Of a stretch of DNA of 53,848 nt, positions 8,217 to 16,703 are shown piece by piece. A program made the position numbers and the translations under genes. Source of the stretch: Niabella drilacis. Its GTDB lineage: Bacteria; Bacteroidota; Bacteroidia; Chitinophagales; Chitinophagaceae. Location: the NCBI RefSeq assembly GCF_900101395.1, contig NZ_FMZO01000026.1, positions 1 through 53,848 of the forward strand, given 5' to 3'. Position 1 is the first letter of the stretch, and every line of letters begins with the position of its first letter. Below the pieces are notes generated by a model that saw nothing but the letters and a program-made list of their open reading frames with translations, was not told the DNA's origin and searched no databases.

Positions 8217-10355
8217 TTATTTATTAGCTTCGATGATGATCTCTTTTTCCTGGTGCAGCAGATCTCCGTTTTCGGCAATACCCTCTACAATAATTTTGTA
8301 GTTGCCCGGGAGGTCACTGCTGTAAAAATCAAGCGTGGCGCTGCCGGGTACGGGTAAAAAGGGACGCCAGCAGAGGGTAGATAAGTAGTGGAGCGATTCC
8401 TGTTCTTTTATGTCCTTTTCCTCCATCCCGGTAAACAGGCGGGCAGTGTTTACACGCTCTATGTTGTTATCTGCACAGCCCTGGTATATAATATTTCCAC
8501 CAGCGGATCTATATATCTTGCCCTTTACAGGCAGGGTATTTCCCTCGTCACCAATATGAGCCGGGCAGTTCAGTATATTGTTTATACATACGAAATCTCC
8601 GCAGTTATTGCCAAAAAGGGCATCGGGGCGTGCAAGCGGCTTTGTGGCCCGGACAGTGACCATCCTCATCGTTTTTGCTTCAAAGGAGTCCTTGAACACC
8701 AGGTAATTGCCGGTTAGGGCCTCCTGGTATGGACGGGCTGCGGGCAACCCCGGTTGCTGCAGGTAGTTCATGGGTTCCTGCATCGGGTTGGTCATGATAA
8801 CAGCATAGCGAATGAGCCCGATCCCTTCCATTGCTCTTTTATTAATGTTCCCGGCTGCGGCGGTAAATACGCTGCCTTCCGGGGTTACCAGTTGTGTGGG
8901 AGCGGGAAAGAACCGGCCGCTGCTGTCTGTGGTTATAAAGTTTTTTAGGGTATCCCGGAGAAGGAGTACCATCAATTGTTTTTCGACCTCCACGCCACCC
9001 CGGGCCATTACGATGCTGCCGGACACGGTAGGTTTATGGAGGGGAGGCGCAACCGTATTTGCCGGTGTCCCGGCATCGGCTGCTTGTTCCAGGGTATTGC
9101 TCAGTAAGCTGCTGCTGCTATAAATGGTTGCCGATTGGTAGGGATCATTCAGGGGCTGCGTATAATAGTAGGCGGGTAATAGCAGGCGGTTATGGTTTTC
9201 GAGGCGCGTGGTGTTAACACACCAGGCAGTAAGAATGGCTTTTAAGGGCTGGCCCTGCTCGTTTCCCGCATTGATTTTTACGGTAATTTTTTCGCGGGTT
9301 TGGAACCGGTCTTTTGTTGTTTGAAGGGTTATTGTGCTGCGGTTGTTATAGTGGGCAAAAAAGGGTTTCTGGTCGAGTAAGGTCCCGGTTTCATTAAAAA
9401 GGGAAAGGATATAAGTACCTTTTTTAAACGACCCCAGTGGGAGGGATATTTTTTTGTGGCCTGTTATATAGATGGGATCCGATCGTTCCTGTTCTGTACT
9501 CAGCAGGTTCCTGTAAGCCAGCACCACTTTTTGGGGTTGGGTGGTGGTGATGGTGGCTTCCAGGGAATCATTGTTAATAGTATGGGCCAGCAGGAGGTTT
9601 GCCGGCTGGTGGGTGGGGATAGTCTTCTGCGGGCCTGTTGGAGCAGCACTGCCGTGTATTGTTTTTTTTAGGGGGAGCCATAGGGTAAAGGGTTTTGATT
9701 GCCCGTTGGCGGTGGTAACGGTATAGAGTACGGGCAGGGAGGTATCTGGTTGCCGGAGGGGTATGATGAGCGTAGCTCTTCCTGTAATATCCAGTTTTTG
9801 AGTGTTGGGTTTTTGGCCTGGGCGGTGGTAAGTAATGGCGGCTTTTTTATCATTGATGAGTACTCCTTCAGCAGCGGTGGCCTGCATGGATATGCGGATG
9901 GTATCGGATATATGGAGGCTGTCTTCTATATGAAAGGAGAGGTGGAAGGGGGGCTGTTCTGTGGTTTTTATTGTTAAGCGTTTACGGAAACTGAAGCGGG
10001 GTTTTCCGGAGGGATCCAGGAGGTTGAGCGCTGCCACAAGCTCGTAATTACCGGGCTGCAGCTCCTGCGGAAGGGTAAGCGTTCCGGGGCAGCAGCCCTG
10101 CTGCATCAGGTAGTTTTGGCTGAGGAGGAACCCGGTCGTGTCCTGCCGGATGAGTGCAACGGCCATGATGTCGGGTTGCAGTGTATCGGGTAATGGTTCC
10201 TGCGGCAGAAAATACCCGCTGAACCAGATGGCTTCTCCGGGGGTGTAAATGGTTTTATCCGTAGCTACATACAGGGCGCCCCCATTTGAGGAGGGGGCCT
10301 GGGCATTCAAAATTGCCCGGATAAAAAACAGCAGCAGTAACCCTTTTCTTTTCAA
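8217..10355 (-). CDS. MG2-domain surface protein of the peptide locus
   Basis: A 712-residue exported protein with a signal peptide (about 1-19). Residues 25-135 (LYVATDKTIYTPGEAIWFSG) are the classic opening of an MG2 macroglobulin-type domain, followed by further beta-sandwich repeats. A cysteine pair lies at about 88-89, with further cysteines near the C-terminus (GDFVCINNILNCP). In Bacteroidota such MG2-like proteins are predicted to sit at the outer membrane near TonB receptors; their exact role is unknown. It lies 41 bases after the carboxypeptidase-like gene 10397-11605 and appears to be a passenger of cassette 2. The codon use and higher GC differ somewhat from the AT-rich TlpA genes around it. 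Confidence 0.7.
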   Translation of the reverse strand: MKRKGLLLLFFIRAILNAQAPSSNGGALYVATDKTIYTPGEAIWFSGYFLPQEPLPDTLQPDIMAVALIRQDTTGFLLSQNYLMQQGCCPGTLTLPQELQPGNYELVAALNLLDPSGKPRFSFRKRLTIKTTEQPPFHLSFHIEDSLHISDTIRISMQATAAEGVLINDKKAAITYHRPGQKPNTQKLDITGRATLIIPLRQPDTSLPVLYTVTTANGQSKPFTLWLPLKKTIHGSAAPTGPQKTIPTHQPANLLLAHTINNDSLEATITTTQPQKVVLAYRNLLSTEQERSDPIYITGHKKISLPLGSFKKGTYILSLFNETGTLLDQKPFFAHYNNRSTITLQTTKDRFQTREKITVKINAGNEQGQPLKAILTAWCVNTTRLENHNRLLLPAYYYTQPLNDPYQSATIYSSSSLLSNTLEQAADAGTPANTVAPPLHKPTVSGSIVMARGGVEVEKQLMVLLLRDTLKNFITTDSSGRFFPAPTQLVTPEGSVFTAAAGNINKRAMEGIGLIRYAVIMTNPMQEPMNYLQQPGLPAARPYQEALTGNYLVFKDSFEAKTMRMVTVRATKPLARPDALFGNNCGDFVCINNILNCPAHIGDEGNTLPVKGKIYRSAGGNIIYQGCADNNIERVNTARLFTGMEEKDIKEQESLHYLSTLCWRPFLPVPGSATLDFYSSDLPGNYKIIVEGIAENGDLLHQEKEIIIEANK

Positions 10356-10396
10356 GAGTGGCAGGCTTTTGGGATGGTGAAATTACAAAAATAGGA

Positions 10397-11605
10397 TCAT
10401 GGATAATAATTTAAGGGCAACATCATTGCAACCTTCTCCGACCAGTTAAAAAATCCATTGGTAATAAGAGCGGAGTTTTTTCTGTAAGATCCGTTTGGCT
10501 TAATAAAAAGGGAAGGACTTTCATCAAGATAGAGCATACTGGAGATCCTGTTGGTTAATTCTTTAAAGGCGGGCATACGTGCAGCGTCCTGCAACCTGGA
10601 AAAGAAAAGAAACGAAGCGGATCTTAAATAGTCAAGTACAAGGGGTGCGCTATATAAACTGTCAGCCATCCTAACCAGGAGCGTACCCGGATAATTGAGC
10701 GCTACTGTTTGAGCATCCACCGGGGAAGTGATCTGGCCTGCCTGTATCTCCGTACTATCAACCGTTGTTTTGAAGGTATTGCCTATATGCCCCATTGCAC
10801 GGGTTACAGCAGCCGTCCGGTTCCCCAGTATAACGGTATCCGCAATTTTCAGGGACTTCAGCCGATAAAGGGAATATCCTTGCTGCTTCAGTGAATTATT
10901 GTATAATGCCCGCATAAAACGGAGCAAGGATGTTTTGTAGACCTCCGCGCGGTTGCGTCTCCAGGTATTTTGTTTGCTGCTGTCCCCTTTCATTTCTGTA
11001 AAGTGCAGGGTTCCGGTGGATACGGTTTCAGCGGTCTTTTCATTCCTTAAAAACCGGTCTGTTTCATAATAGATCGTGTACCCCAGCGCTGCATTTTGTA
11101 TAACCAGGGGGGCAGTCGTTCTTGCTTCTAATATCCCGTTTTTTTTGTGGTAGGAAAACACTACTACCTCTTTGTTTTCTATCCTGCAGGAGTTGGCATA
11201 TATAGAATTCCCCATCACAATATCGAAAAAAACGGCGCCCCATTTTTTCCAGCTTCCAGATCTTTCCTTCGTTTTGGAGCGAACCACTACGGGGTTTAAA
11301 AAACCGGCCTTCGGGCGCATATATAAAGAATCCGGTCTGAAGGAGGAGGATAGCTGAAACTTCAAGGGATGATAGGCCACATGGGTTACGGTCAGTTCGT
11401 AAAAACCAGCGGGAAGATGGTCTATGCGAAATCTTCCATTCGTATCCGTTATGGTACCTAAAGTGGTGTTTGGTAAATAAACACTTGCCCCGGAAACAGG
11501 AGCAAGTGTTGCGCTGTCATTTACTATGCCGGTAACTGAAAAAAGTTGCCCCGTACTTTTTATAAAGAAAAAAGAAAATAGTAATAATAGAATACCTGTT
11601 TTCAT
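10397..11605 (-). CDS. Carboxypeptidase-regulatory-like domain outer-surface protein
   Basis: A 402-residue exported protein. The signal peptide (about 1-19) is followed by a CarboxypepD_reg-like beta domain: VTGIVNDSATLAPVSGASVY, then TITDTNGRFRIDHLPAGFYE. This domain is common at the N-terminus of Bacteroidota TonB-linked proteins. The remaining 300 residues have no family I can name. It lies 68 bases after precursor peptide 2 on the same strand. The position normally held by a TlpA-like gene is taken here by this gene and its partner at 8217. Confidence 0.75.
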   Translation of the reverse strand: MKTGILLLLFSFFFIKSTGQLFSVTGIVNDSATLAPVSGASVYLPNTTLGTITDTNGRFRIDHLPAGFYELTVTHVAYHPLKFQLSSSFRPDSLYMRPKAGFLNPVVVRSKTKERSGSWKKWGAVFFDIVMGNSIYANSCRIENKEVVVFSYHKKNGILEARTTAPLVIQNAALGYTIYYETDRFLRNEKTAETVSTGTLHFTEMKGDSSKQNTWRRNRAEVYKTSLLRFMRALYNNSLKQQGYSLYRLKSLKIADTVILGNRTAAVTRAMGHIGNTFKTTVDSTEIQAGQITSPVDAQTVALNYPGTLLVRMADSLYSAPLVLDYLRSASFLFFSRLQDAARMPAFKELTNRISSMLYLDESPSLFIKPNGSYRKNSALITNGFFNWSEKVAMMLPLNYYP

Positions 11606-11672
11606 TTATTCCTGGTAAAGGTGAACCGATCAGCTTTATGCGGCATTTGGAAGAAGTTTGTCTCCTGTTGTT

Positions 11673-11993
11673 CTAAGCACAGGGAAATGGCCCGCCTGGG
11701 GCGCAGAAGGCTTTGTACCCGCCGGGGCAGGATGAATCAGGACAGGCCCAGACAGCTGACCCCGGAGGACAGGTTCCGGCAGCGCAGGAGTCGCTGCCGG
11801 AACCACTGCCGCTACCGCCATCATGCTCCCCGGGCCAGATACATTCATTATTGATGCATTCCAGGCCCATATCACATTGGGACGTATAATTGCAGCCACT
11901 ACCGCCCGATCCCCCATCAATTTTTTTCATTTGTTCTCTGGTGAGCAATGCTCCTGCATCTAATGGCAGGTTGCTCCATTTTAGTTTTTTCAT
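11673..11993 (-). CDS. GG-leader cysteine-rich precursor peptide 2
   Basis: 106 residues. The leader (KKLKWSNLPLDAGALLTREQ, then MKKIDGG) ends in GG at residue 28. The core is rich in Gly and Ser (SGGSG, GSGSGSGS) and carries 10 cysteines in two clusters of four and six, separated by the Gly/Ser linker, so the product may be a two-domain disulfide peptide. There are no cysteines in the leader. The start ATG is the first codon, and there is no alternative upstream. It lies downstream of the winged-helix gene 12074-12406 and its promoter/dyad. Confidence 0.82.
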   Translation of the reverse strand: MKKLKWSNLPLDAGALLTREQMKKIDGGSGGSGCNYTSQCDMGLECINNECIWPGEHDGGSGSGSGSDSCAAGTCPPGSAVWACPDSSCPGGYKAFCAPGGPFPCA

Positions 11994-12028
11994 TTTTAAA
12001 AAATTAAAGAGTGACTAATAATAACACT

Positions 12029-12064
12029 CAAAACTAAAACTGACCGGGGCACTATTTCTGCCCC
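12029..12064 (-). promoter_or_regulatory. Precursor promoter with dyad, copy 2
   Basis: Minus strand: perfect dyad GGGGCA-GAAATAG-TGCCCC (12046-12064), then 15 bases after GAAATAG, TAGTTTTG (12029-12036), a full match to TAnnTTTG. One stem position is G-C here and C-G in the other copies, a compensatory swap. It could be an operator, a -33 replacement element or an RNA hairpin. Confidence 0.6.
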
Positions 12065-12073
12065 CAATTTTTT

Positions 12074-12406
12074 TCAAATCTCCTCGCATAAAACAAAAAC
12101 GGCTTTTTCTGAAAAACAGAGTTCTTCAGGCTTACCGATCTTCGCCGCTTCATTGCGGGTCAGTACCTGTCCGTATTCCATAAACTTTGAGATGCAAAAC
12201 TCCCCCTCCCGGGCATAATAATAGGTTTTTCGTACCCGGTCATAGTGTATGGCTGCGCCCATTTCGCGCATCTGGGCAATCAGCGCTTTTACGGCCCGTT
12301 TTGACAGGTTCATTTTCCGGGCAAAGGTCGCCGGATCGCCGGTGGCTTTTTTCTTAATCAAAAAATTGGCATACTCCAGCCGCTTAATGGCTTTTATTAA
12401 GGACAT
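12074..12406 (-). CDS. Small winged-helix protein of the peptide cassette, copy 2
   Basis: 110 residues, closely related to the copies at 2110 and 24590 along the whole length. The helix-turn-helix (PATFARKMNLSKRAVKALI) and the wing (HYDRVRKTYYY) are intact, as is the C-terminal motif EEAKIGKPEELCFSEK-like (AAKIGKPEELCFSEKAVFVL). The start is ATG at 12406. It is probably the local regulator of precursor 2. The upstream region carries the shared promoter but lacks the ATAACTGC block seen in the other copies. Confidence 0.82.
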   Translation of the reverse strand: MSLIKAIKRLEYANFLIKKKATGDPATFARKMNLSKRAVKALIAQMREMGAAIHYDRVRKTYYYAREGEFCISKFMEYGQVLTRNEAAKIGKPEELCFSEKAVFVLCEEI

Positions 12407-12493
12407 AGGCAATCATTTCAGGTTACAGTAGTCTTCATCCCGGGATATAGCAACTCTAAAACAGAAACCCGGAACCATCCTGCTCTAAAGATA
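12407..12493 (-). promoter_or_regulatory. Shared promoter/leader element, copy 2
   Basis: Minus strand: TATCTTTA (12486-12493), preceded by the AAACCGTTTTTTTCT block also present in copy 1, and followed by a leader ending TAACCTGAAATGATTGCCT before the ATG. The middle of the leader differs from the other copies, so only the two ends are conserved. Confidence 0.5.
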
Positions 12494-12645
12494 ATAAAAA
12501 CAAAGCAGAAAAAAACGGTTTATCAGGGCCAGGCGTGTCTGAATTTTATAAAGCAGCATATTCACTCCGGTCCGGCAATTGAAAATTTCAAAAGCAACCT
12601 GAAATTCGTTTGCCAGCATACCGGTTTCGCGTTAAAAAGATATTT

Positions 12646-14127
12646 CTAAAAGTATTGCTCCAAAATTGTTTTTATTTCAGGTGAGCCGGGATGTTCCGCA
12701 TCATCATCAATCACCTCCCCATTTTTCCCCAATAAAATGTACCGTGGTATTGTTTGAATATTAAAAACTCTTTTTAAAAGAGCGCTATCGAAATCCGGGA
12801 TAAGATAGCTGGCGTCAACAGGGAGGTTTTCTTCGGCTGCAGCTTTCTTCCAGGCGTTTATTTCAGCATCGGTGGAAATATAAATAAATTTAACCGGCTT
12901 GTCTTTCATTTCAAGCACGAGGTTTTTACTTGATGGAAATGCCCTTCTGCAGGGCATGCACCAGCTTGCCCAAAAGTCGATATACAACAAACTATCCTTA
13001 TGTTTTTTTAATATCTCGTTCCATGTAATACGATTCCCTTTCAGGTCAATTAATACCTGCTGCCCGTTTGTCGATTTTAGAGCAAGAAGCGCGTCTATTT
13101 CATTGAGCAGGTAGTTACTGTATTTATCTTTATCATCGTTAATAAACTTATCATAATATTCCTTGTGCAGTGCATATTGTGTTTTTAGATTTCTTTTTAG
13201 CACAACAAATTCTAAGAACCGCTGCTGTTCTTTTATTTTTACCGGGTTGCTGCGTAAATATTCAAACAGGTCAGCAAATAAATTTTCACCGGCAAATTTT
13301 TTGGTATAATATGCAAAAACAGGCGATCGTAAAAACATCTGGTTCCCGATTGTCAGCTTTTCGGTGGAAGTAGCTTTCTTTATCAGGCTGTCCAGATATT
13401 GAATATATGATCCCGGGTAGTCGGTAATTTTCAGATTTTTCATATGTATGGCCGTTGTAGCCTGTAGCCGTTGAAAATTTTTATAAAGGCTTTCCACTTG
13501 TTCTACAAACGATGGGGATAATTGCTTTCCTGTCTGATAAGATTTAAGAAAATCAAGTCTCTTTTGATAAGTATCTAATGATGTTTGAATGTAAGCTGTA
13601 AAGTCTATATTGTTGCCTGTCGCAATTGCTTTTGTATTCGGCAAAGAAAAGAAGAGGCTTGATTCTATAATAGGATCCCCGGTTGCCTGGGCTGCAACAA
13701 AAAAAGACAGCTCATTATTCCTTATCGTATCGCTTTCGGTTTCGAGAACCGGGGATTTGTTATCACCCAAATATAAATGAAGCGTATCGCCCGGATAAAC
13801 TAAAAAAAGATTATGCATGACTGCATCTATTAGCAGCACAGGGGTATTACTTTCAATTACTTTTAAAGAATCGGTATTTGTAAAAGAAAATGGCGGTACC
13901 GTATTGTCGAATTCTCCAAAATAATAAAAGAAAGCAGCTTGCCCTTTTTTCAAATTGCTATGAATAATTATTTGTTTTTTTTGAATCGTTTCTTTTTCAG
14001 ACTCAGAAGGGGTAGTTGAACAGGAACATAAATTAAATAAGAGAGAGAGTCCCGTTAATAGGCCGCACCAATAATTTTTTTTATTGATAACAACATTAAA
14101 TGAGTTTGTGTAAAGCTGTTTTTCCAT
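12646..14127 (-). CDS. TlpA-like thioredoxin lipoprotein (CMPC)
   Basis: About 493 residues from the ATG at 14127; an earlier in-frame ATG at 14211 would add 28 charged residues that spoil the signal peptide. The hydrophobic stretch ends in FNLCSCS, a lipobox-like site, so it is probably anchored in an envelope membrane. The thioredoxin domain at the C-terminus has WASWCMPC near residue 390, then FIYISTDAE and cis-Pro NIQTIPRYI. It is the only member of the set with Met in CxPC. It stands before the winged-helix gene of cassette 2, with about 150 bases between its end and the promoter. Confidence 0.85.
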   Translation of the reverse strand: MEKQLYTNSFNVVINKKNYWCGLLTGLSLLFNLCSCSTTPSESEKETIQKKQIIIHSNLKKGQAAFFYYFGEFDNTVPPFSFTNTDSLKVIESNTPVLLIDAVMHNLFLVYPGDTLHLYLGDNKSPVLETESDTIRNNELSFFVAAQATGDPIIESSLFFSLPNTKAIATGNNIDFTAYIQTSLDTYQKRLDFLKSYQTGKQLSPSFVEQVESLYKNFQRLQATTAIHMKNLKITDYPGSYIQYLDSLIKKATSTEKLTIGNQMFLRSPVFAYYTKKFAGENLFADLFEYLRSNPVKIKEQQRFLEFVVLKRNLKTQYALHKEYYDKFINDDKDKYSNYLLNEIDALLALKSTNGQQVLIDLKGNRITWNEILKKHKDSLLYIDFWASWCMPCRRAFPSSKNLVLEMKDKPVKFIYISTDAEINAWKKAAAEENLPVDASYLIPDFDSALLKRVFNIQTIPRYILLGKNGEVIDDDAEHPGSPEIKTILEQYF

Positions 14128-14999
14128 TATAAAGTATAATTTTTTCCTCAATTTTGGCCCCTCAGCAGGTAAAGATTTGATGGTATTGTTTTTCTTATGA
14201 AGCTCCTTCACCCAAAGGGCGTGAAAAAAACTGGAATTGCTGCAGTTGTGGGCAATAGTCGTTTTAGTCAGTTTAATGAAACTCCTTTGTGAAGTTAGGG
14301 CATTTTGATAATGTGCAAAGAATAACTTTCTCAGAAGCTGTTTGAAAACGATTCTATATCATTGATACATTCATTAAAATGTGCGGGCGTACTATCGCAT
14401 TTCTCATAGCATGGGATAGCTGTCATTTGCTAAAAACGGGAGTTACATCGTTTACAAAAGAGGGATCGCTTCCCTGCATATAGCCTTGCGCTCTTGCGCA
14501 GGCCGGGAGGCCTGGGCAGCCGTGTTCCTTCATTTTGCGGTAAGTAGGGCGCTGTTTAACTCAGAAACCAACCAAATCACGCGGTAAAACAGTGTGCTTC
14601 AAAAATACGCCAGCCCGCATACTACATGCAAAGAGACAAGAATCTTTCAAAATCCGCGCAGCAACTTTTGCGCTCTAGTACCTTTTTGTTTGCTCCAAAA
14701 GGACCACGGAGTCGGTTACAGCATGATGCCGGGGAAAGATTTCTATCGGCTTTGGTGCAGCGTAGCAGGTCCCGCTACGTTTATTGAAACCCTGGGAGGA
14801 GGGGCGCCCCGCTTCAGAACTTCTATACTTTAATCAACATACATAGCCTATCTGCGGCGGCTTAAATTCCAATCCTTATCCGATTATTGCGGGCAGCATT
14901 CGCCCTGGGGCGGACTTGTTCCGATCGACTATCAGGATTGCTTCACCTTGTGTCCAGGACAAAAGTGAAAAATAAGGTTAAGGGGGTGATTATAGTTAT
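14128..14999. other. Gene-free stretch of about 870 bases
   Basis: No reading frame with a recognisable product was found. It contains short GC-rich palindromes, for example CGTAGC/GCTACG around 14770 and GGGGCGCCCC around 14800, in the style of Bacteroidota intergenic repeats. Its right edge meets the broken MazF-type toxin gene, so part of it may be decayed coding sequence. Confidence 0.5.
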
Positions 15000-15140
15000 T
15001 TAGCAGACCCTAAGTATTAAATTTGAATACCCCATAATACGAAGAACGGCTGGTTTTGTTTTTTTCATTTTGCTTCCAATTGTAAGATCAAGGTTAACCA
15101 ATACGATGTCATATTGATTTATTTGATCCCCCTCAAACAT
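15000..15140 (-). pseudogene. Truncated MazF/PemK-type toxin
   Basis: 46 codons. The N-terminus INQYDIVLVNLDLTIGSKMK followed by KTKPAV is a clear MazF-family opening (GDIvlvnLdPt.GsE.kKtRPavv). After AVLR the match ends and a stop follows, while normal MazF proteins have about 110 residues. The toxin is therefore broken. It follows an antitoxin-like small gene on the same strand, as expected for such a pair. Confidence 0.6.
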
Positions 15141-15174
15141 TTCACCTTCAAACACATCGTCTATCAAAAGTTGG

Positions 15175-15330
15175 TCATCGCCATTTTCGTGATTCCGCTT
15201 TATGTTTTAAAATGATATAGCCTATTGCAAGAATCAGTTCAATTTTGTCGCTAATATTATATTTTTCAAGAGTAGTCTTGGAAAGCAGGAGCTCCTTTAA
15301 CTTTCTTATGTTCATTACTGAAAGTTTCAT
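15175..15330 (-). CDS. Possible antitoxin remnant upstream of the MazF fragment
   Basis: About 51 residues (MKLSVMNIRKLKELLLSKTT...); an ATG at 15369 would add 13 more. Position and size fit a MazE-type antitoxin. The frame ends at AESRKWR. Removing one base would continue it as an acidic stretch (ENGDDQLLIDDVFEGEMFEG) that runs into the toxin frame, so it is probably damaged as well. No family assignment is certain. Confidence 0.35.
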   Translation of the reverse strand: MKLSVMNIRKLKELLLSKTTLEKYNISDKIELILAIGYIILKHKAESRKWR

Positions 15331-15429
15331 AAAATCCGATTTGTGAATACAACCTTTTCCAACTTCCAAATTGTTTTTATAATTGGTGATCCATGAGCAT
15401 TTTGGGTATCATAATGAAAAAGCCGGGTA

Positions 15430-16044
15430 CTACATTGAATCTAACAGGTCTTCAATTGTTGCAAGAAATGATCCCATAAAAAAATTGGTACTCTGTTGTT
15501 TTGTTGGAAATCCGCCCGAGCAAACTCTTTTAATCGTTCCCCTTTTTAAAATAAGATTGGTAGGATATCCGCTTTCAAAATTGAGCTTGTTACCAATGTC
15601 TCTTTCAACAGATACTGGCATATAAGGAAGATCATGCTGTTTGACGAACGCATTTACAGTTGAATCATCATCAGGCGTTATGGACAGAAAAAGAACATTT
15701 TTATTGTCTTTCAGTTTGTTATAGAGCAAACTTATTCCTTCCAGTTCCAAAATACAGGGTTTGCAATTAGCAAAACTGAAATTAAGGATCACAACTCTTT
15801 GTTCAAAGACGCTGCCGGGAATACCGGCTTCTTTGGATAGCAACTTTAAAAAAGGATATGAGGTTCCAACCAGGGATTTACTTCTTGTCTGAAATTTTTT
15901 GATCTCTGATTGAATAACATCCTCAGACACATTGTGCTGTGTTTTTAAAGGAGGCGCAGGCTTATCTGCTGGAGTTGTTGAGGAGTTACAGCCAATCACG
16001 AGAATTGAAAATACAATCAAGCGATACTTTAAAATGACAGCCAT
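15430..16044 (-). CDS. Short thioredoxin-like lipoprotein (CKPC)
   Basis: About 204 residues from the ATG at 16044 (MAVILKYRLIVFSILVIGC). The lipobox VIGC gives a lipid anchor at Cys19. Only a thioredoxin/AhpC-TSA-type domain follows, with FANCKPC near residue 95, SITPDDD and the cis-Pro SGYPTNLIL. It lacks the DUF4369 half found in the larger paralogues. It lies about 140 bases after precursor peptide 3 and is its likely disulfide partner. Confidence 0.8.
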   Translation of the reverse strand: MAVILKYRLIVFSILVIGCNSSTTPADKPAPPLKTQHNVSEDVIQSEIKKFQTRSKSLVGTSYPFLKLLSKEAGIPGSVFEQRVVILNFSFANCKPCILELEGISLLYNKLKDNKNVLFLSITPDDDSTVNAFVKQHDLPYMPVSVERDIGNKLNFESGYPTNLILKRGTIKRVCSGGFPTKQQSTNFFMGSFLATIEDLLDSM

Positions 16045-16186
16045 TGTGATATGCGATAGATGAATATTGATACACTTGAAAACTGTTGAAAATAGCACAT
16101 ACTTCTTTTAAGTGTATAAAAGAAACTTGGTAGCTATTTAATTCAAAAAACCAAGGCTGCTGATATTAAACAGCCTTGTTTAAAAA

Positions 16187-16456
16187 TTAGTGCCCACAAA
16201 TTGAAGCATCGCATGCTACTCCGCATACGATCGGTACACCTGCATCTGGCCCGTTTTTACAACAATAATCACATAAACATTTGTTGTCCGTTGTCCAACA
16301 GGTACCACATATGGATACGTTGGCTGCTCCTCCGCAGTGATCGATGGTTCCACTTCCTTCCCCGCTTCCCTGTCCCCCCATAATCCTTTTCAATTGGTCT
16401 CTTGTAAGCACCTGTGTGCCTTCTAAATTAACAAGATTCAATTTCAATTTTTTCAT
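16187..16456 (-). CDS. GG-leader cysteine-rich precursor peptide 3
   Basis: 89 residues. The leader KKLKLNLVNLEGTQVLTRDQ then LKRIMGG ends at residue 28. The core starts QGSGEGSG and has 10 cysteines, including CLCDYCC and a final SICGH; the leader has none. The ATG is the only sensible start. The 5' leader (CTGCAGTACGAA at 16498-16509) and the promoter/dyad at 16539-16574 are intact, although the winged-helix gene upstream is reduced to a 33-codon remnant. Expression may therefore depend on a winged-helix paralogue acting in trans. Confidence 0.82.
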   Translation of the reverse strand: MKKLKLNLVNLEGTQVLTRDQLKRIMGGQGSGEGSGTIDHCGGAANVSICGTCWTTDNKCLCDYCCKNGPDAGVPIVCGVACDASICGH

Positions 16457-16530
16457 TGCTTCAAATTTTTAATGCTTTAATAATCGCTTCCCCATCATTC
16501 GTACTGCAGATGGAATAAGGGAGAGCATTT

Positions 16531-16632
16531 TCAACCATCAAAGCTAAAATTCCTCGGGCCGCTATTTCTGGCCCCGAAAAAATTTCTTCGTGTCTTTTTG
16601 TAAATGACAAGAATGGCTTTTATTAAGAACAT
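16531..16632 (-). pseudogene. Winged-helix cassette gene with internal in-frame deletion
   Basis: The frame starts MFLIKAI like the N-terminus of the intact paralogues (MSLIKAI), then goes straight into the C-terminal region (LVIYKKTRRN..., compare FVLCKEI). In intact copies the 10-base sequence AATGGCTTTT occurs once in the codons for KAI near the start and once near the end, 288 bases apart and in the same frame. Recombination between them explains the product. The original stop is lost by small changes, so the frame runs on to 33 codons. The DNA-binding domain is gone. Confidence 0.75.
16539..16574 (-). promoter_or_regulatory. Precursor promoter with dyad, copy 3
   Basis: Minus strand: GGGCC-A-GAAATAG-C-GGCCC (16556-16574), then 15 bases after GAAATAG, TAGCTTTG (16539-16546), a full match to TAnnTTTG. 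It is kept intact although the winged-helix frame overlapping it has been deleted, which suggests it is needed in its own right. Confidence 0.6.
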
Positions 16633-16703
16633 AGGCAATCATTTCAGGTTATAATAATAATTCCAGTGCGCTGCAGTTATAAAGGCCGAACCTCTTAAAG
16701 GTA
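16633..16703 (-). promoter_or_regulatory. Shared promoter/leader element, copy 3
   Basis: Minus strand: TACCTTTA (16696-16703), ATAACTGCAGCGC, and a leader almost identical to copy 1, ending TAACCTGAAATGATTGCCT. The box overlaps the last codons of the muramidase gene, so the element was placed directly against an existing gene. Confidence 0.5.

Noticed and set aside
14460-14540. Possible tRNA-like fold
   Set aside because: The GC-rich stems do not give a cloverleaf with a T-loop; no CCA-adjacent acceptor stem was found.
14594-14833. 79-codon plus-strand frame in the gene-free stretch
   Set aside because: No domain, no suitable start context, and it spans short palindromes typical of intergenic sequence.
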